This document shows, piece after piece, positions 55,784-63,219 of a stretch of 64,000 bases of DNA (positions are counted from its first letter, which is position 1; every line of letters starts with the position of its first letter). A program made the translations under genes and the position numbers. Below the pieces are notes generated by a model, which saw only the letters and a program-made list of their open reading frames with translations, did not search any database and was not told the DNA's origin. The DNA is from Streptomyces ficellus (lineage in GTDB: Bacteria > Actinomycetota > Actinomycetes > Streptomycetales > Streptomycetaceae), in assembly GCF_009739905.1 (NCBI RefSeq), contig NZ_CP034279.1:868001-932000 (forward strand), given 5' to 3'.

Positions 55784-56797
55784 GTGACCACCCCCCGAAT
55801 TCCCTCCACCGCGCAGGAAGTGCACCTCGCCGCACGGCCGGACGGTGACATCACGCTCGACCACTTCGCCGTGGTGGAGACGGAGGTGCGCCGTCCCGGT
55901 TCCGGAGAGGTGCTGGTGCGCAACGAGTACATGGCACTCGCGTACGCGATGAGCTTCATGCTGAGCCTGGAGCCCGACCCGGACCTGCCGTTCCCCACCT
56001 TCGAGGTGGGCGAGCCGCTGTGGTTCCCGGCGGTCGGCACCGTCGTCGCGTCGGAGAGCCCGGACCTGGCCGTGGGTGACGTGGTGTCCCACAACCTCGG
56101 CTGGCGCGAGTACGCCGTCGCGGCGGCCGAGGAGTTCACCAAGCTGGACGCCGGCTCGCTGCCCGACGTCAAGCACTTCCTGGCCCAGCAGGGCCCCACG
56201 GCGTTCTGGGGGGTGAAGAGCGCCGACATCCGCGAGGGTGACACGGTGTTCGTCTCCGGCGCCGCGGGCGGTGTGGGCTCGCTGGCCGGCCAGATCGCGA
56301 AGTGCCTCGGCGCCAAGCGCGTCATCGGCAGCGCGGGCAGCGACGAGAAGGTCGAGTACGTGGTGAAGGAGCTCGGCTTCGACGCCGCGTTCAACTACAA
56401 GGAGGGGTCGCTCGGCGACCGCCTCGCCGAGCTGGCCCCCGACGGCGTCGACGTGTACTTCGACACCGTCGGCGGCGACCAGTTCGAGGCCGCGATGCAG
56501 AACGCCGCGCACGGCGCCCGCTTCGTCCTGTGCGGTGCGCTGTCCGGCAAGAACCCGACCCTGGACCTGGACCCGGCCGTCGGCCGGGACGTGGTCATCA
56601 AGGGCTTCAGCACCCCGTACACGCCGGACGCCATCGCGGACTGGCAGCGGCAGTTCGGCGAGTGGCTGCGCGAGGGCCGCATCGTCTTCCCGCACAGCGT
56701 CGTCGAGGGCGGCCCGGAGCAGGCGCCGAAGGCGTTCCTCGGGCTGCTGGGCGGCGAGTACAAGGGCCAGGTGCTCGTCAGGCTGGCCCGGGACTGA
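55784..56797 (+). CDS. zinc-independent MDR oxidoreductase (CurA/LTB4DH-like)
   Basis: The 337-residue medium-chain reductase lacks the catalytic zinc ligands and has the NADPH loop SGAAGGVGSLAGQIAK near 160-175, as in CurA/leukotriene B4 dehydrogenase and 2-alkenal reductases. These reduce conjugated C=C bonds. It may reduce an enone or quinone-type intermediate of the pathway. The GTG start follows TGAGGAGAG. It is followed by a large imperfect hairpin. Confidence 0.9.
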   Translation: MTTPRIPSTAQEVHLAARPDGDITLDHFAVVETEVRRPGSGEVLVRNEYMALAYAMSFMLSLEPDPDLPFPTFEVGEPLWFPAVGTVVASESPDLAVGDVVSHNLGWREYAVAAAEEFTKLDAGSLPDVKHFLAQQGPTAFWGVKSADIREGDTVFVSGAAGGVGSLAGQIAKCLGAKRVIGSAGSDEKVEYVVKELGFDAAFNYKEGSLGDRLAELAPDGVDVYFDTVGGDQFEAAMQNAAHGARFVLCGALSGKNPTLDLDPAVGRDVVIKGFSTPYTPDAIADWQRQFGEWLREGRIVFPHSVVEGGPEQAPKAFLGLLGGEYKGQVLVRLARD

Positions 56798-56813
56798 CCG
56801 GGAATCCCCCAGC

Positions 56814-56895
56814 GGCCGGGCCGGGTCCGGCCCCGGTTCCCCGGGCGGGCGGCAGCCCCCCGGGACCGGGACCGGGGCCCCGACCGGGCCCGGCC
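56814..56895 (+). terminator. long imperfect hairpin
   Basis: The GGCCGGGCCGGG-type left arm (56814-56840) pairs imperfectly with the right arm 56869-56895, giving a GC-rich structure of about 80 nt between the MDR and N-methyltransferase genes. It probably ends the MDR transcript. Confidence 0.6.
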
Positions 56896-56930
56896 GCTCC
56901 ACGACGGCCGATCGGCCAAGGAGGCGTCAC

Positions 56931-57677
56931 GTGAACACGGCAGAGGTCCTGGACCTGTACGACAGGGCCGACATCTACGAGGCGATCTACCGCGGGCGCG
57001 GCAAGGACTACGCGGCCGAGTCGGCCGTCACCGTCCGGGCCGTCCTCGACCGGAAGCCCGACGCGACATCCCTGCTGGACGTCGCCTGCGGCACCGGATC
57101 CCATCTGCGGTACTTCTCCGAGCGGTTCGCCCACGTCGAGGGCGTCGACCTGTCGGACGACATGGTGCGTACCGCACGGACCAAGGTGCCCGGCGTCCCG
57201 ATCCACCAGGGCGACATGCGCGACCTCCGGCTGGAACGTTCCTTCTCCGCCGTCACCTGCATGTTCAGCTCCGTGGGCTACCTGGCGACGACCGCGGAGC
57301 TGGACGCGGCGCTGCGCTCCTTCGCCCGGCACCTGACGCCCGGCGGAGTGGCCGTCGTCGAGCCGTGGTGGTCCCCCGACACCTTCCTGCCGGGCTACGT
57401 GGCCGGGAACGTGGTCGAGGTCGACGGGCGGACGATCTCCCGCGTCTCGCACACCGTGCGCCACGACGAGCACTGTGTGAGCCGGATGGAGGTGCACTAC
57501 GTGGTCGCCGAACCGGAGCACGGCATCCAGCACTTCACCGACACGCACGTGATGACGCTGTTCACCCGCGAGCAGTACGAGCACGCGTTCCGCGCCGCCG
57601 GGCTGTCCGTGGAGTTCGTGCCGTACGACCAGGCCGGCCCCGGGCTGTTCGTCGGCGTGCTCGGCGCGGACCGATGA
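56931..57677 (+). CDS. SAM-dependent sugar N-methyltransferase (DesVI/TylM1-like)
   Basis: The 248-residue class I methyltransferase has SAM motif LLDVACGTGSH (48-58), starts with LYDRADIYEAIY and contains SSVGYLATTAELDAAL, the pattern of dTDP-aminosugar N,N-dimethyltransferases. With the aminotransferase at 35-36 kb it points to a dimethylamino sugar. The GTG start follows AAGGAGG. It is the only evident methyltransferase in the window, although a full methyl-regeneration operon is present. It leads a three-gene run with the epimerase and SDR. Confidence 0.9.
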   Translation: MNTAEVLDLYDRADIYEAIYRGRGKDYAAESAVTVRAVLDRKPDATSLLDVACGTGSHLRYFSERFAHVEGVDLSDDMVRTARTKVPGVPIHQGDMRDLRLERSFSAVTCMFSSVGYLATTAELDAALRSFARHLTPGGVAVVEPWWSPDTFLPGYVAGNVVEVDGRTISRVSHTVRHDEHCVSRMEVHYVVAEPEHGIQHFTDTHVMTLFTREQYEHAFRAAGLSVEFVPYDQAGPGLFVGVLGADR

Positions 57678-57726
57678 GCGCACCGCTGGGCGGGGCGGCG
57701 GGCGGGCTCCCCCGCGGGGGCCGGTC

Positions 57727-58332
57727 GTGAAGGCGCGGGAGCTGGCGGTCGAGGGCGCGTTCGCCTTCACCCCCGAGGTGTTCCACGACGACCGGGGCAT
57801 GTTCCTGTCGCCCCACCAGGAGGAGGCGTTCACCCAGGCCCTGGGGCGCCCGCTGTTCCCGGTGGCGCAGTGCAGCTACAGCGTCTCGCGGCGCGGCGTC
57901 GTCCGGGGCGTCCACTACACCGCGACACCGCCCGGCATGGCCAAGTACGCGTACTGCACCCGCGGCGCGGCGCTGGACGTGGTGGTCGACACCCGGGTCG
58001 GCTCGCCCACCTTCGGCACCTGGGACTCGGTGGTCCTCGACACGCGGGAGTGCCAGGCGGTGCTGCTCCCGACGGGCGTCGGGCACCTGTTCGTCGCCCT
58101 GGAGGACGACACCGCCGTCTCGTACCTGCTGTCGACCGCCTACGCCGCCGAGCGCGAGCACGCGCTCTCCCCCCTCGACCCGGCACTGGGCCTGCCGATC
58201 CCGGACGACATCACCCCGGTGCTGTCGGAGCGGGACCGGGCGGCCCCCACCCTCGCCGAGGCAGAGCGCGCCGGGCTCCTCCCCCGCTACGCGGACTGCC
58301 GCGCGCTCGACCTGTCCGGTGCGCGCCCATGA
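57727..58332 (+). CDS. dTDP-4-keto-6-deoxyhexose epimerase (RmlC-like)
   Basis: The 201-residue cupin-type epimerase has RGVHYTATPPGMAKYAYC near residues 60-77 and VVDTRVGSPTFGTWDSV, typical of the 5- (or 3,5-) epimerases of antibiotic sugar pathways. It would convert the D- to an L-configured hexose. Its stop overlaps the SDR start (ATGA). The start codon is GTG with a weak Shine-Dalgarno site 49 nt after the methyltransferase stop. Confidence 0.92.
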   Translation: MKARELAVEGAFAFTPEVFHDDRGMFLSPHQEEAFTQALGRPLFPVAQCSYSVSRRGVVRGVHYTATPPGMAKYAYCTRGAALDVVVDTRVGSPTFGTWDSVVLDTRECQAVLLPTGVGHLFVALEDDTAVSYLLSTAYAAEREHALSPLDPALGLPIPDDITPVLSERDRAAPTLAEAERAGLLPRYADCRALDLSGARP

Positions 58333-59147
58333 CCGGGCACGGCACGAACGGGTCGGCGCGGCCGCACGGGGCGGACGGGACGGGCGGGGCGTCGCGGTTC
58401 CGCGGGGCGGGCGTGGTGGTCACCGGGGCGGGCCGTGGCATCGGCGCCGCGCTGTGCCGCCGCTTCGCCGCCGAGGGCGCCCGGGTCGTCGTCAACGACC
58501 GGCACGAGGACCGGGCACGGGCGCTGGCGGCCGAGATCGGCGGGCTGGCCCTGCCGGGCGACGCCGCCGGCGCGCTGGTCCCGGCCGCCCGCGACCTGCT
58601 CGGCGGGCCCGTGGACGTCTACTGCGCCAACGCCGGGGTCGCCACGGCGGGCGGCCCGGACGTACCGGACGACGGCTGGTCCTCGGCGCTGGACGTCAAC
58701 CTCATGGCGCACGTACGGGCCGCGCGGGACCTGCTGCCGGACTGGCTGGAACGCGGGAGCGGCCGGTTCGTATCGGTGGTGTCCGCCGCCGGGCTCCTGA
58801 CGATGGTGGGGTCGGCCCCGTACGCGGTGTCCAAGCACGCGGCGCTCGCGTTCGCCGAGTGGCTGTCGGTCACCTACCGGCACCGCGGGGTGGCCGTGCA
58901 CGCCGTCTGCCCGCGCGGGGTGCGCACCGCGATGCACGCGACGGCCGGCTCCTCCGGCGGGCTCACCCTCACGTCCGCGCCCATCGGCCCGGAGGAGGTG
59001 GCGCAGGCCCTGTTCGACGGCATGGCGGAGGACCGGTTCCTGGTCCTGCCCCATCCGGAGGTGGCGGACCACGCGCAGGCCCGCCTCGCCGACCACGAGG
59101 GCTGGCTCCGCGAGATCAACGGTTACCAGCGGGCGCGCGAGTCCTGA
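58329..59147 (+). CDS. short-chain dehydrogenase/reductase
   Basis: The 272-residue classical SDR has GAGRGIG (33-39), Ser152, Tyr165 and Lys169 (YAVSK). The first 25 residues are Gly-rich and may be disordered. It overlaps the epimerase gene, so a sugar 4-ketoreductase role is possible, but classical SDRs more often act on the aglycone; the sequence alone does not decide. A strong terminator follows. Confidence 0.88.
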   Translation: MTGHGTNGSARPHGADGTGGASRFRGAGVVVTGAGRGIGAALCRRFAAEGARVVVNDRHEDRARALAAEIGGLALPGDAAGALVPAARDLLGGPVDVYCANAGVATAGGPDVPDDGWSSALDVNLMAHVRAARDLLPDWLERGSGRFVSVVSAAGLLTMVGSAPYAVSKHAALAFAEWLSVTYRHRGVAVHAVCPRGVRTAMHATAGSSGGLTLTSAPIGPEEVAQALFDGMAEDRFLVLPHPEVADHAQARLADHEGWLREINGYQRARES

Positions 59148-59297
59148 GCCGCCGTCACGGCGGCAGCAGGGTACGGCGACACCGCCGGACCGACGCCGAC
59201 ACGGCCCGGCTTCGGCACGGGCCCGACGGCTGCCGGCACGCACCGACGACCCACACGACCCGACGACGACCACGGCTCGACGACGACGGCACGGCGA

Positions 59298-59329
59298 AGG
59301 GGCCGGGGCGGCACATCGCCCCGGCCCCT
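59298..59329. terminator. bidirectional terminator
   Basis: A perfect 13-bp stem (59298-59310 with 59317-59329) with a 6-nt loop lies between the convergent SDR and glycosyltransferase genes. Confidence 0.92.
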
Positions 59330-59342
59330 CACCGTGTTCCGC

Positions 59343-60494
59343 TCAGGCGCCGGCGAGCGCTTCGATCACCGCGACGACGTCGGTGGCGGGCGGCATGGCC
59401 GCGATCTCGTCGCGGACCTTCCCCGCCCGCTCCCGGTATCCGCTGTCCCGCAGCAGTGCCGTGGTGCTCTCCACCACCGCGTCCAGGTCGAGTTCCTCGC
59501 TCACCGCCTGCCGTCCCACACCCAGCTCCGCCAGCCGGCGACCGCTGTCGAACTGCTCGGCCGTGATGAGGTAGCGGACCTGCAGCTGCGGCAGCCCGGC
59601 CCGCAGCGCCGCCATCGTCAGTCCCCCGCCGCCGTGGTGCACCACCACGTCGCAGCCCGGCAGCACCGAGCCGAGCGGCATCCACCCGGCGCCGACGACC
59701 TGCGGCGGCAGCGGCCCGAGCTGCTCCAGGTACTGGTCGTCGACGGCCGCGACGATGTCCACGTCCAGCGACGCCAGGGCGGCCACCAGGCGGCCCAGCA
59801 GCGGCGCGCCGCCGATCGCGGGCCACACGGTGCCCATGCTCAGCAGCAGCCGGGGCCGCTCCGGCTCCCGCAGCACCCACTCGGGCAGGGTGCCCGGGGC
59901 GTCGTACGGCGCGTACCGCAGCGGCTGGACGGTGGCCGCCTCCTCCGCCCGCAGGCTCGGGGGGCACACGTCCAGCGTCAGGTCGGCCTGCGGCAGGCCC
60001 GCGAGCCCGGCGCGCTCCAGCTCGGGCGCCAGCTCCTCGGCGCCCCACTTGTCCATGACGGGCCGGTGGCGGTAGCCGAGCCCGATGCTGTGCTCGACCC
60101 ACGGCACCCCGTGCTCGCGGGCGACCAGGCCCGCCCCGTAGGCGTGCACGTCGCTCAGGACCAGGTCGGGGCGCCAGCGCCGGACGACGTCCGACAGGCC
60201 GTCATGGGTGCGGGCGGCGAGCCGGGCGAAGCCCCGGCCCATGTGCTCCAGGACGCCGGCCTCGTCGTCCGGCGGGACCAGCCGCTGCCCGGCCCGGTCC
60301 GTGATCATGGCCTCGCTGGTGTGGTACGGGCCGGGGACGGCGACGAACGGCAGTCCCGAGCCGCTCACCAGGGGGCCCAGGCCCTCGGTGCCGGCGACCA
60401 GGACGTCGTGCCCGGCGGCGCGCAGGGCCCAGGCCATGGGCACGACGGGGAAGTACAGCCCGTGCGACGGGCCGGTGTTCACCAGAATTCTCAT
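59343..60494 (-). CDS. antibiotic-type glycosyltransferase (GT1)
   Basis: The 383-residue GT-B enzyme has an acceptor-binding N-terminal half (MRILVNTGPSHGLYFPVVPMA in parts) and the donor-binding C-terminal motif VVHHGGGGLTMAALRAGLPQL near 285-305. It belongs to the macrolide/anthracycline glycosyltransferases and would attach the amino-deoxysugar to the polyketide. No activator-type (DesVIII-like) partner is seen. There is no Shine-Dalgarno site; a leaderless SARP-type promoter precedes it. Confidence 0.93.
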   Translation of the reverse strand: MRILVNTGPSHGLYFPVVPMAWALRAAGHDVLVAGTEGLGPLVSGSGLPFVAVPGPYHTSEAMITDRAGQRLVPPDDEAGVLEHMGRGFARLAARTHDGLSDVVRRWRPDLVLSDVHAYGAGLVAREHGVPWVEHSIGLGYRHRPVMDKWGAEELAPELERAGLAGLPQADLTLDVCPPSLRAEEAATVQPLRYAPYDAPGTLPEWVLREPERPRLLLSMGTVWPAIGGAPLLGRLVAALASLDVDIVAAVDDQYLEQLGPLPPQVVGAGWMPLGSVLPGCDVVVHHGGGGLTMAALRAGLPQLQVRYLITAEQFDSGRRLAELGVGRQAVSEELDLDAVVESTTALLRDSGYRERAGKVRDEIAAMPPATDVVAVIEALAGA

Positions 60495-60500
60495 GCCGGG

Positions 60501-60532
60501 AGGGTAGGGAGCGCGGGTCGAAGCGGGCTCGA
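60501..60532 (-). promoter_or_regulatory. SARP-type leaderless promoter of the glycosyltransferase
   Basis: Minus strand: TCGAGCC, 4 bp, TCGACCC, 8 bp, -10 TACCCT (60501-60506), 6 bp, ATG. This is one of the cleanest copies of the motif. Confidence 0.8.
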
Positions 60533-60562
60533 ACCGGCCGGGGCGGAGCGCTGCGGCGGCTC

Positions 60563-60594
60563 TCGAGGCCACGTCGAGCGGTTCTGCGGACGAT
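60563..60594 (+). promoter_or_regulatory. SARP-type promoter of the SMP-30-like gene
   Basis: Plus strand: TCGAGGC, 4 bp, TCGAGCG, 8 bp, -10 GACGAT (60589-60594). A leader of about 60 nt with GAGGAGGAG precedes the ATG at 60659. It is divergent from the glycosyltransferase promoter. Confidence 0.8.
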
Positions 60595-60658
60595 GGGCGG
60601 ACGACGGGAACCGGCCACCGCACGAGGGGCGGCGGCGTACGCGAGGAGGAGCGGACCC

Positions 60659-61552
60659 ATGACCGACACGAGGAGTGCGGGCGCGCACGGAGGGGCGGCG
60701 CCGGGTCCGGTGCTCACGGCACTGCGGCTGCCCGACGGTTTCCAGCCGGAGTCGGTGACGATCGGCGCGGAGCCGGTCGCCTGGTTCGGTTCGCTGGCCG
60801 ACGGTTCGCTGCACCGGCTGGACCTGGTCACGGGCGTGGGGCGGACGCTGGGTCCGGGACCCGGTACGCCGGCGGCGGGCGTGCGGGTCGACGGTCGCGG
60901 GCGGGTCTTCGTCGCGGGCGCTTTCGCCGGTGACGCCCGGGTCGTGGACGGGGAGACCGGCGAGATCCTCGCCGACTACCGGCTGGCGGCGGACGGCCCC
61001 ACGCTGGTCGCGGACGTGGTGCTCACTCCGGACGGGGCGTGGTTCACCGACGCGCTCGCCCCGGTGCTGTACCACCTGCCGCTGGGCCCGGACGGCGCCC
61101 TGCCCGGTCCCGGTGACGTCCGCCGGGTGCCGCTCACCGGTGACCTGGTGTACACCGAGGGGCTCAACGTGATGGGCGCCGAACGCACCCCGGACGGCAC
61201 CGCACTGCTGATCGTGCAGGCCAACGAGGGCGTCCTGTTCCGTGTCGACCCGCGGACGGGCACGACGACGCGCGTCGGCCTCGGGGGCGAGACGCTGCGC
61301 GCCGACGGCCTCGCGCTGTCCGGGACGAGGCTGTACGGGGCCGTCGGCATCGAGCACCACCTCGCCGAGGTCCGGCTCGACGCGGCCGGCACCCGGGGCG
61401 AGGTGGTCCGGCGCGTGAAGGACGAGCGGTTCGACGCCCCCTCGGCGGTGGCCGTGTTCGGTGACCGGCTGTACGTCCCCAACTCGCGGATCAACATGAC
61501 CGTTCCGACGCCGGCCACCCCGTACGAGGTCCTCGTCCTGCCCGTCCCGTGA
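60659..61552 (+). CDS. SMP-30/gluconolactonase-like beta-propeller protein
   Basis: The 297-residue protein looks like a six-bladed beta-propeller: repeated blades with VRVDGRGRVFVAG, VVLTPDGAWFTD and LGGETLRADGLALSG, as in SMP-30/lactonase proteins and some antibiotic-cluster members. No signal peptide is visible. A lactone hydrolase, cyclase or binding role is possible; a related fold often serves in pathway-specific tailoring. SARP-type control supports cluster membership. Confidence 0.8.
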   Translation: MTDTRSAGAHGGAAPGPVLTALRLPDGFQPESVTIGAEPVAWFGSLADGSLHRLDLVTGVGRTLGPGPGTPAAGVRVDGRGRVFVAGAFAGDARVVDGETGEILADYRLAADGPTLVADVVLTPDGAWFTDALAPVLYHLPLGPDGALPGPGDVRRVPLTGDLVYTEGLNVMGAERTPDGTALLIVQANEGVLFRVDPRTGTTTRVGLGGETLRADGLALSGTRLYGAVGIEHHLAEVRLDAAGTRGEVVRRVKDERFDAPSAVAVFGDRLYVPNSRINMTVPTPATPYEVLVLPVP

Positions 61553-61582
61553 GCGGTGCGCCCGTGGCCGGCCCGGCGCGGG

Positions 61583-62689
61583 TCAGACGAAGGTGACGGC
61601 CGGTTCGCCGGCCGCCGCCGGACGCCTGCCCCGCTTGGCGGGGGCCGCCCGGACGAAGTCGAGCACCCGCCAGGCCTCCTGTTCCACCTCGGCGGCCTGC
61701 GGACCGGTCAGGGGGCGGTGGGGCTCGATGTGGAGCGTGGTCTCCTTCAGCGCCCAGACGCCGTGGACGACCCCGTCGACCAGGAACACCGGCCTGACCT
61801 CGCTGCCGGTGATGACCCGCGCGCGGTCCTCGTCGCCGATGACCCGGGTCCGGTCGGCGTGGCCGAGGACGAGGTTGTCGTAGGCAGGCAGGAACCGCAC
61901 CGGGACGGGCAGGTCGGGGTCGGCGAGCGGTGCGTCGGGGAGGTCGAGGAGTTCCTTGCCGTCGGGGCCGCGGTGGACGCGCAGCCGGGAGCGCATCGCG
62001 TCGAGCGGTTCGCGCAGCCGGGTGAGGCCGGACCACGCCTGGAGGTCGGCGACGCTCGCGGGCCCGAACGCCGCCAGATAGCGCAGGACCATGGTGTCGA
62101 GCCGGGCGTCGGTGCTCATGGGACGGCCGAGCCAGGCGTCGGCGAGGGTCAGCGGCGTCGCGCCGCGCTGTCCCCACGTCCCGCTGGGCGGCGGGTGGAT
62201 GTGCGCCACCAGCGACTGCACCACATAGGCCAGGGCGGTGGTGTCCCGGCCCGGGAAGCGCTCGGCGAGCAGCCGGCCCAACTGGGGCCGGGTCAGCGGC
62301 TCGCCGGCCAGCAGCTCCCGCCCGGCGGCGCGCAGCTCGTCCTCGGGGATGCCCGCCACGGCGCGCCCGAAGGCGCCCTGCCTGGTCCGTCCGAGCACCG
62401 GTTCCAGCAGGGGCCACAGCCAGGGGAAGTCGTCCGCGGTGACCAGGTGCTGAGTGTTGCGGAGCAGCTTGGCCCGTACCAGGGAGCGGTCGTGCACCAG
62501 GGAGGTCAGGTCGTCGTGCCCGAAGTCCGTGATCCTCGTCCACAGTCCGATGTACGGCGCGTCGGGCTCCTGTGCCTGGAGGGCCACCAGGTGACCGGTC
62601 ACGTCGAGGGGTGCGCGGGTGGTGCGTTCGGTGAGGAACTGGCGCTGGAGGAGCGTTCTGTTGAGCGTGCGCTGAGAGATCACGGCCAT
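61583..62689 (-). CDS. HTH_42/AlkZ-like DNA glycosylase (2), probable self-resistance
   Basis: The 368-residue protein is a second AlkZ-family member, clearly homologous to the one at 37.8 kb throughout, with Gln38-Ala-Gln40 (ALQAQEPDAPYIGLW) in the catalytic QxQ position. It should remove bulky alkylated bases made by the cluster's own product. A leaderless SARP-type promoter, shared back to back with the 62.8-kb gene, precedes it, so it is expected to be made together with the toxin. Confidence 0.9.
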   Translation of the reverse strand: MAVISQRTLNRTLLQRQFLTERTTRAPLDVTGHLVALQAQEPDAPYIGLWTRITDFGHDDLTSLVHDRSLVRAKLLRNTQHLVTADDFPWLWPLLEPVLGRTRQGAFGRAVAGIPEDELRAAGRELLAGEPLTRPQLGRLLAERFPGRDTTALAYVVQSLVAHIHPPPSGTWGQRGATPLTLADAWLGRPMSTDARLDTMVLRYLAAFGPASVADLQAWSGLTRLREPLDAMRSRLRVHRGPDGKELLDLPDAPLADPDLPVPVRFLPAYDNLVLGHADRTRVIGDEDRARVITGSEVRPVFLVDGVVHGVWALKETTLHIEPHRPLTGPQAAEVEQEAWRVLDFVRAAPAKRGRRPAAAGEPAVTFV

Positions 62690-62695
62690 GGGCTC

Positions 62696-62727
62696 ATTGT
62701 CCCCGGCGGGACTCGACCGGTGCTCGA
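62696..62727 (-). promoter_or_regulatory. SARP-type leaderless promoter of AlkZ-like gene 2
   Basis: Minus strand: TCGAGCA, 4 bp, TCGAGTC, 8 bp, -10 GACAAT (62696-62701), 6 bp, ATG. It overlaps the plus-strand site 62713-62744 through the symmetric TCGA cores. Confidence 0.8.
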
Positions 62728-62744
62728 GCCGGGAGGCGCAGCAT
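62713..62744 (+). promoter_or_regulatory. SARP-type promoter of the 62.8-kb gene
   Basis: Plus strand: TCGACCG, 4 bp, TCGAGCC, 8 bp, -10 CAGCAT (62739-62744), 7 bp, ATG. The same two TCGA cores serve the minus-strand promoter, so one operator appears to work both ways. Confidence 0.75.
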
Positions 62745-62751
62745 TTCGGCC

Positions 62752-63144
62752 ATGACTGCCGATGCCGATGCCGTTCTCGATGTCGACGGAGACTTCTTGG
62801 CCGGGGCCTGGACGGCCCGGGTCGCCCGGCCGAGCGGCACGTCCAGCAGCGTCCTCCACTTCACGGTGGACGGCCGGGTGTTCCTGGCGTCGGGGGGCGC
62901 GGGCACCTGGTGGCCGACCGGCGCGCGGGCGTTCTCCTTCCGGGTCGCCGAGCCGGTCTTCGACGCGCGCGGCGACTGTGCCGGCTGGGTCGACGTCGAG
63001 CAGCGGGCCGTGCTGACCGGCGACGGCGGCGGGTTCAGGGGTGAGGGCACGTCGGTGGTGTACGGCGCCGACGGCGCGCGGCTGCGGGTCTCCCGGGTGG
63101 AGATCTCGGCGCGCCCGCTGCGCCCCGGCGTACCGCCGCCGTGA
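62752..63144 (+). CDS. cytoplasmic paralogue of the secreted 55-kb protein, unknown function
   Basis: The 130-residue protein has no signal peptide. Its core (FLAGAWTARV, GTWWPTGARAFSFRV, VDVEQRAVLTGDGGGFRGEGTSVVYG in parts) follows the same pattern as the secreted protein at 55.1-55.7 kb. The all-beta, ligand-cup-like look suggests a binding or cyclase-like protein. It starts 7 bp after a SARP-type -10 with no Shine-Dalgarno site, so it is probably leaderless. Confidence 0.75.
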   Translation: MTADADAVLDVDGDFLAGAWTARVARPSGTSSSVLHFTVDGRVFLASGGAGTWWPTGARAFSFRVAEPVFDARGDCAGWVDVEQRAVLTGDGGGFRGEGTSVVYGADGARLRVSRVEISARPLRPGVPPP

Positions 63145-63164
63145 GCCGGCCGTGGCCGGAAAAG

Positions 63165-63200
63165 GCCCCGCCCGGCCGCGAGCGGGCGGCCGGGCGGGGC
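63165..63200. terminator. bidirectional terminator
   Basis: A perfect 15-bp GC stem (63165-63179 with 63186-63200) with a 6-nt loop lies between the convergent 62.8-kb gene and the third AlkZ-like gene. Confidence 0.9.
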
Positions 63201-63219
63201 GTGTGTGGGGGGTGGTCGG

